Shown: positions 6,778 to 9,740 of the stretch, one piece after another
How the letters are laid out: each line of letters begins with the position of its first letter
Position numbering within the stretch: the stretch's first letter is position 1
DNA from: Verrucomicrobiaceae bacterium UBA7681
GTDB taxonomy: Bacteria; Verrucomicrobiota; Verrucomicrobiia; Verrucomicrobiales; Verrucomicrobiaceae
Direction: 5' to 3'
Assembly: GCA_002482965.1 (NCBI GenBank)
Contig: DLGZ01000007.1
Coordinates: 1-9,740 of the forward strand
Length of the DNA stretch: 9,740 nt
Program-made: the position numbers and the translations under genes
The notes under the pieces: model-generated
Database searches by the model: none
What the model was told of the DNA's origin: nothing
What the model saw: only the letters and a program-made list of their open reading frames with translations

Positions 6778-6933
6778 TCAAGACGCCTTCTTCAACCCAC
6801 CCTTCAACAAAGCACCAATCCCAGGCAGAACTGAAGCCTCCCTGTCGGTGTAGAACTTCGAGGTGATGGTCGGGTTGGCATATCTCAGGAGGAGTTGGAC
6901 TGCGTGCATAGTCAACCATGGTTTACAGCTCAT
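6778..6933 (-). pseudogene. Truncated second copy of integrase C-terminus
   Basis: The minus strand reads 51 codons ending PTITSKFYTDRE, VLPGIGALL and KKAS-stop. This is a diverged copy of the C-terminus of the intact integrase next door, which reads PTITSKFYSDRT, LPGIGSLL and SKAS-stop. Over the last 42 residues I count 29 identities. The catalytic tyrosine (in KFYTD) survives, but the histidine of LLRH has become tyrosine (LLRY), and the HxxR box and everything before it are missing. It is therefore a dead remnant. The stops of the two copies are 293 bases apart. The copies differ too much for a recent tandem duplication, so this is more likely the leftover 3' end of a related integrase from an older insertion. 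The ATG at 6933 may be accidental. Confidence 0.85.
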
Positions 6934-7016
6934 GAAAAGTGCAGTGGCTTCGCAATCTCCTCCTGCAGCCTTTTCCAGTGGGCCTTGACCTGTTTCTTTG
7001 TGCCAGGGTCGTTCAT
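6930..7016 (-). CDS. Possible small ORF between the integrase copies
   Basis: Directly after the integrase stop (7071-7073), and in the same frame, the minus strand stays open for 46 codons. It reads RRNFISYAFDAARIMNDP, then TKKQVKAHWKRLQEEIAKPL, then HFS-stop at 6930-6932. The only ATG (7016) gives 28 residues; the product would be helical and basic. The composition looks protein-like, but I do not recognise it. Its stop overlaps the ATG of the integrase remnant (ATGA, 6930-6933). It may be a small DNA-binding accessory factor, part of the truncated older integrase region, or chance. Stop-codon readthrough of the integrase is unlikely, because both integrase copies end at the same place (KAS-stop). 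Confidence 0.3.
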   Translation of the reverse strand: MNDPGTKKQVKAHWKRLQEEIAKPLHFS

Positions 7017-7070
7017 GATCCTGGCGGCATCAAAAGCGTAGCTGATGAAATTGCGCCTCTCTTCCGTTGG

Positions 7071-8417
7071 TCAAGACGCCTTCGAGAGCCCCGACTCCAG
7101 CAGAGACCCAATCCCTGGAAGCGTCGTGGCTGTCCTGTCCGAGTAAAACTTCGAAGTGATCGTCGGGCTGGTGTGTCTCAGAAGGCGTTGTGCAGCGTGG
7201 ATGCCGAACTTGTTGGTCATGAGGGCTCCAATGGATTTCCGCAGGGCATGAACAGGTTTGGCATCGGCTTCGCCCTTCGATTTGAGCCATTTGGTCAGGG
7301 CCTTCCAGGTTCGGTCACAACGCGGACGTTTAAGCCCAGTCATGTCCACCTCCTTGTCAGATCGCAGCACAAAGGTTTCGCCTGTCGTTGATTCCTTGTA
7401 GGCGGTCAGGATCTTGGCGACTTCTGGATCCAACGGAATCATGCCTTCGTGGGCTTTGTTTTTAGCCTTGAACACCTTCGTTTTCTCCAAAGCAACATGA
7501 GGTCCTTCGGGGGCATCAAGACGCAGCTGGGACCACTGCAGGAGGTCGCCTTCACGTCTTCTAAGGGCAGCACAGAAGCTCAGGATGAAGGCGATCCATT
7601 GCTGTTCACGAAAACTGAACGATTCGTCGGACTCACCCTCTTTTTGAGGTTCTCCCAGTTCGCCATGGGCCATCTGAAGCAGATTCTCGGGTTGGATAGA
7701 TGGTTTAAACCGTGGGGAACCGTCTTCTTGGAGGAGCTGGAATTCAGACAGGGGGAAAGGGGAGGGGAGAAGAGCAAGAACATCGCCGGCAATGTGTTTG
7801 AGCACCTTCTTTTTGGAGAACAGGGATTTGGCCGACCTGAGGATGTGGTTGATGGTGTGCTTTTCCTTTTCCGCCTGCAGAATGTCATGCTTGGCTGAAT
7901 CCATCCGGCGCTTGGTCCATTTGGCGAGGACATCCCCTGTGAACCTGGTCAAAGCAACAGCCTCAACCGCGCTCTGCCACTTTGCATGCTCTTTGGGGGA
8001 GTGGTCGATTTTGAGGATCGCTTCGGCGGACAACCTCCTGAGAGCTTGTTCGTAGCTCCTGAGGCTCAGTGGTCGAACATGCGAGATCGAGCGAACGGTG
8101 GCAATCCAACTACCCACGGTGAGCTCTGTTGGAGTGTTCTGAGGAGCTTGGGTGCGGAAGTCAGGGTTTTTCAATGCGGCTTCCCACCCATGCAGGACGA
8201 CATACTTGTAACGATCAACAGCGCGTTTTTGGGCAATGGATTTGTCAGCCGTGTTGAGATCGAAAAAGCCGCGTTTTCCGTTGTGAGAGAACCGGCAGCA
8301 GTAGTCGGTGTTGCCGTGTTGAGAAAAAAGACGTCCCGGTTGACCCCAATAGCGGCTGTCTGTCTTCGAGTAACGCACTACCTTTGATGGCAGTCTGATG
8401 GCAGTTTTCTGGTTCAT
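7071..8417 (-). CDS. Tyrosine recombinase (island integrase)
   Basis: This 448-aa protein (to 465 aa if ATG 8468 is used) is the phage-type integrase that inserted the island into the neighbouring tRNA-Leu. An N-terminal arm/core-binding region (about 100-220) precedes the catalytic domain. Visible catalytic residues, numbered from ATG 8417, are: Arg286 in FCAALRRREGDLL; a lysine in the KTKVFKAKNKAHEG hairpin; HALRK (His390, Arg393); LLRH (His415); and the nucleophile Tyr425 in SKFYSD. The set is complete, so the enzyme should be active. Neither start has a clear ribosome site; the shorter is preferred because the first 17 residues look non-conserved. The gene lies 120 bases from the tRNA fragment and reads away from it, a standard layout for integrative elements. 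A diverged copy of its 3' end follows downstream. Confidence 0.92.
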   Translation of the reverse strand: MNQKTAIRLPSKVVRYSKTDSRYWGQPGRLFSQHGNTDYCCRFSHNGKRGFFDLNTADKSIAQKRAVDRYKYVVLHGWEAALKNPDFRTQAPQNTPTELTVGSWIATVRSISHVRPLSLRSYEQALRRLSAEAILKIDHSPKEHAKWQSAVEAVALTRFTGDVLAKWTKRRMDSAKHDILQAEKEKHTINHILRSAKSLFSKKKVLKHIAGDVLALLPSPFPLSEFQLLQEDGSPRFKPSIQPENLLQMAHGELGEPQKEGESDESFSFREQQWIAFILSFCAALRRREGDLLQWSQLRLDAPEGPHVALEKTKVFKAKNKAHEGMIPLDPEVAKILTAYKESTTGETFVLRSDKEVDMTGLKRPRCDRTWKALTKWLKSKGEADAKPVHALRKSIGALMTNKFGIHAAQRLLRHTSPTITSKFYSDRTATTLPGIGSLLESGLSKAS

Positions 8418-8485
8418 GTCTGACAATGTTTCTGGAAAGTTGCGGAATCCAATATTGCACAAAGGCATTGAACCACAAATAAGTA

Positions 8486-8528
8486 TGAGGAATATTTACC
8501 GACTTCCTCAAACATCCTGAAACGTCCT
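8486..8528. repeat. Candidate integrase arm-binding repeats next to the att site
   Basis: Between the integrase start and the tRNA fragment are two structures. A perfect seven-base inverted repeat pairs TGAGGAA (8486-8492) with TTCCTCA (8504-8510), 11 bases apart. Next come two direct copies of AAACRTCCT (8510-8518 and 8520-8528), ten bases apart, so they fall on the same face of the helix. Such repeats beside an attachment core are typical of integrase arm or excisionase sites. The inverted repeat may also overlap the integrase promoter and act in its autoregulation. The function is inferred from position only. Confidence 0.4.
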
Positions 8529-8537
8529 TTTAGCTAT

Positions 8538-8602
8538 ACGCGCTAGACTCAAAATCTTGTATCCGTGAGGATGTGTCGGTTCGAGTCCGACCGCCGGTAC
8601 CA
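8538..8602 (+). tRNA. Partial tRNA-Leu(CAA): 3' portion left at the island boundary
   Basis: The sequence begins in the D-arm's 3' side (ACGCGCTAGACTC), then forms an anticodon arm with loop CTCAAAA, anticodon CAA at 8550-8552. The anticodon stem has one U-U mismatch (8544/8558). A long variable arm follows (ATCC-GTGA-GGAT, 8561-8572), as class II leucine tRNAs require. The T arm is GTCGG-TTCGAGT-CCGAC (8575-8591), then the acceptor strand, discriminator A and encoded CCA (8600-8602). The matching acceptor 5' strand (ACCGGCG-like) and the rest of the D-arm are absent upstream, where the sequence reads CTTTTAGCT instead. It is thus a non-functional 3' fragment produced by integration. The intact tRNA should lie at the other end of the island. 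Confidence 0.88.
8538..8602. other. Attachment site (island/chromosome junction)
   Basis: The duplicated tRNA 3' portion beside a tyrosine recombinase marks an att site. The exact crossover core cannot be set without the opposite end; it should be a direct repeat of part of 8538-8602 outside the left of the window. Everything to the left (integrase, CBASS, membrane pair, DUF3892) then belongs to the element, and everything to the right is host chromosome. The change in base composition across this point agrees. Confidence 0.75.
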
Positions 8603-8649
8603 TCAAAGAAGTGAGCAGGAGTCAGTGGACGAGCAACGTTATCAAGCTC

Positions 8650-9552
8650 ATGCACAAACCTCGTAGTTCTCATGTTCTCATCTCCGCCTTGGTATTGCTG
8701 GGGTGTGTCGTTTGGGCGGTGGAGCACGAGAGTGAAGGGGGCCGGCCGACCACCTTCGGCGTCAAGGATGGCAGCGTGCCCGAAGATCCGCGAGACACTC
8801 GTCGCGGCCAGGAAGAGGGCTACCCCACCTGGCCGGTGAGCAAAGAACTGCCGAACGACACCTTCACTTTTGCACGCGTCCGCTACAATTCGATGAGCCG
8901 TGGCGGGCGTGGCTGGGGCAGGAGCAATCGCAAGTGGTCCACGGATTATCCCGATTCCGACATGAACATGTCCTATCGCCTCCAGCAACTCACCTCGCTG
9001 CAGGTGAATCCGAACGGGGCCATCGTGGACATCGATGCGGAGCAGTTCCGCCATTTCCCCTTCCTCTACATGATCGAGGTCGGCGACATCGACATCACCG
9101 ATGTTGAAGCCAAGACCATGCGCGAGTACATGCTCAACGGCGGCTTCATCATGGTGGATGACTTCTGGGGCACGCGTGAGTGGGACAACTTCGAAGTCGC
9201 CCTCAAGCAGATCTGGCCCGACCGCAAGATCGAGGAGATCCCCCTGGAGCACGAAATCTTCCACATGGTCTTCCCCATCAAGGTGAAGCCCCAGATCCCG
9301 CACATCCGCTTTGCCGAATACGTGATCAACCAAGGCATCACCTATGAGTTCGACAAGCCCGGCTCCGAGCGCGTCCACTATCGCGGCTATTTCGATGACA
9401 AACGCCGCCTCATGATGGTCATCTGCTGGAACACCGACACCGGCGAAGGCTGGGAGCAGGAAGGGAGTGATCCGTGGTACTTCAGGGAGTTTTCGGAGAA
9501 GTATGCGTATCCGCTGGGGATCAACATCATCTTCTATGCGCTGACGCATTGA
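8650..9552 (+). CDS. DUF4159 family protein with N-terminal signal/anchor
   Basis: This 300-aa protein (313 aa from GTG 8611) begins with a hydrophobic export signal or anchor (SSHVLISALVLLGCVVWAVE). A short Gly/Arg/Glu-rich linker follows, then a full DUF4159 domain. Recognisable blocks are FTFARVRYNSM, STDYPDSDMNMSYRLQQLTS, HFPFLYMIEVGDI, LNGGFIMVDDFWG, the EHEIFHMVF segment and RLMMVICWNTDTGEGWEQ. The fold resembles glutamine-amidotransferase-like domains, but the family has no established enzymatic role. In other genomes it often neighbours MoxR/VWA-type gene clusters, which cannot be checked here. ATG 8650 is preferred because the signal peptide starts there; no clear ribosome site is visible. 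Its GC-rich third positions differ from the island genes. It is the host gene directly downstream of the tRNA-Leu target. Confidence 0.88.
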   Translation: MHKPRSSHVLISALVLLGCVVWAVEHESEGGRPTTFGVKDGSVPEDPRDTRRGQEEGYPTWPVSKELPNDTFTFARVRYNSMSRGGRGWGRSNRKWSTDYPDSDMNMSYRLQQLTSLQVNPNGAIVDIDAEQFRHFPFLYMIEVGDIDITDVEAKTMREYMLNGGFIMVDDFWGTREWDNFEVALKQIWPDRKIEEIPLEHEIFHMVFPIKVKPQIPHIRFAEYVINQGITYEFDKPGSERVHYRGYFDDKRRLMMVICWNTDTGEGWEQEGSDPWYFREFSEKYAYPLGINIIFYALTH

Positions 9553-9740
9553 GGGGTGGGGAGGGCTCACAGAGCCATTTGGAGTGCGGTCGCGCAGATG
9601 CAAGGCGCAAGCCTGCATCGGAGCTACCGCTTTCGAGCGTCTCGTGATGTGCGTGAAGGTGAGCAGCCTGCGAGTGCCGCAGGGCGGGTTCTGGCGGGTA
9701 TTTGATGGTATTCGCAAGCCGTCCGGCCTGCGAAAGCGGT
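9553..9740. repeat. Hairpin-rich intergenic region, possible dispersed repeat
   Basis: Downstream of the DUF4159 gene there is no coding region but several stem-loops. A short one (GGCTC-ACA-GAGCC, 9564-9576) ends in ATTT and might help termination. Then come GATGC-A-AGGC / GCCT-GCATC with a GCAA tetraloop and one bulged A (9597-9619), CCTGCG-AGTGC-CGCAGG (9667-9683), and TTCGCA / TGCGAA enclosing GCCG-TC-CGGC (9711-9734). An outer inverted repeat, ACCGCTTTCG (9626-9635) and CGAAAGCGGT (9731-9740), brackets the last two. This density of compact palindromes is typical of dispersed intergenic (REP-like) repeats. The last structure may run past the window edge. Confidence 0.45.

Noticed and set aside
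7449..7898. 149-codon plus-strand open frame
   Set aside because: It is antisense to the integrase catalytic domain, whose active-site residues are complete.
8530..9717. 395-codon minus-strand open frame
   Set aside because: It is antisense to the DUF4159 gene, whose family blocks are clear. Its C-terminal end (GTGGRTRTDTSSRIQDFES) is the usual false translation of the reverse strand of a tRNA-Leu gene.

Overview
The window looks like the right-hand part of a mobile defence island in a bacterial chromosome, followed by a short stretch of host sequence. The best lineage guess is Verrucomicrobia or Planctomycetes, because the only chromosomal-looking gene (right end) encodes a DUF4159 protein, a family common there. 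This is inference from one gene. Base composition changes across the boundary: one 60-base line inside the host gene (9001-9060) has 37 G+C, while one inside the island (4681-4740) has 27.

Layout, left to right. At 181-486 (minus) is a small DUF3892 protein. At about 581-847 (plus) is a small gene broken by at least one frameshift near a run of nine G. A folded, possibly terminating element at 996-1023 precedes a two-gene plus-strand operon (1133-2790): a 331-aa unrecognised soluble protein and a four-helix membrane protein, joined by an ATGA overlap. This pair is the best candidate for an undescribed system. At 2876-3322 (plus) is a small secreted Thr/Ser-rich protein made of short degenerate 'RD..G' repeats.

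The centre is a complete three-gene CBASS anti-phage operon on the minus strand (6463 down to 3396). It encodes Cap5 (HNH nuclease plus SAVED nucleotide sensor), a CD-NTase that makes the cyclic nucleotide alarm signal, and a stand-alone E2-like protein with a C-terminal cysteine cluster. No E1 and no JAB peptidase are present, so this is the short, E2-only form of type II CBASS. The expected logic is: phage infection activates the CD-NTase, possibly primed by E2-dependent conjugation of its C-terminus; the cyclic nucleotide binds SAVED; the HNH domains then degrade DNA.

Upstream of CBASS lie a 51-codon degenerate copy of an integrase C-terminus (6778-6933), a short open frame, and then a complete tyrosine recombinase (7071-8417, minus). 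Just beyond the integrase start, 8538-8602 is the 3' part of a tRNA-Leu(CAA) gene. Its D-arm and acceptor 5' strand are missing and replaced by island sequence, which is the classic scar of tRNA-targeted integration. The island therefore ends here, and its other end, with an intact tRNA-Leu, should lie to the left of this window. To the right are the DUF4159 gene (8650-9552) and a hairpin-rich intergenic stretch (9597-9740).
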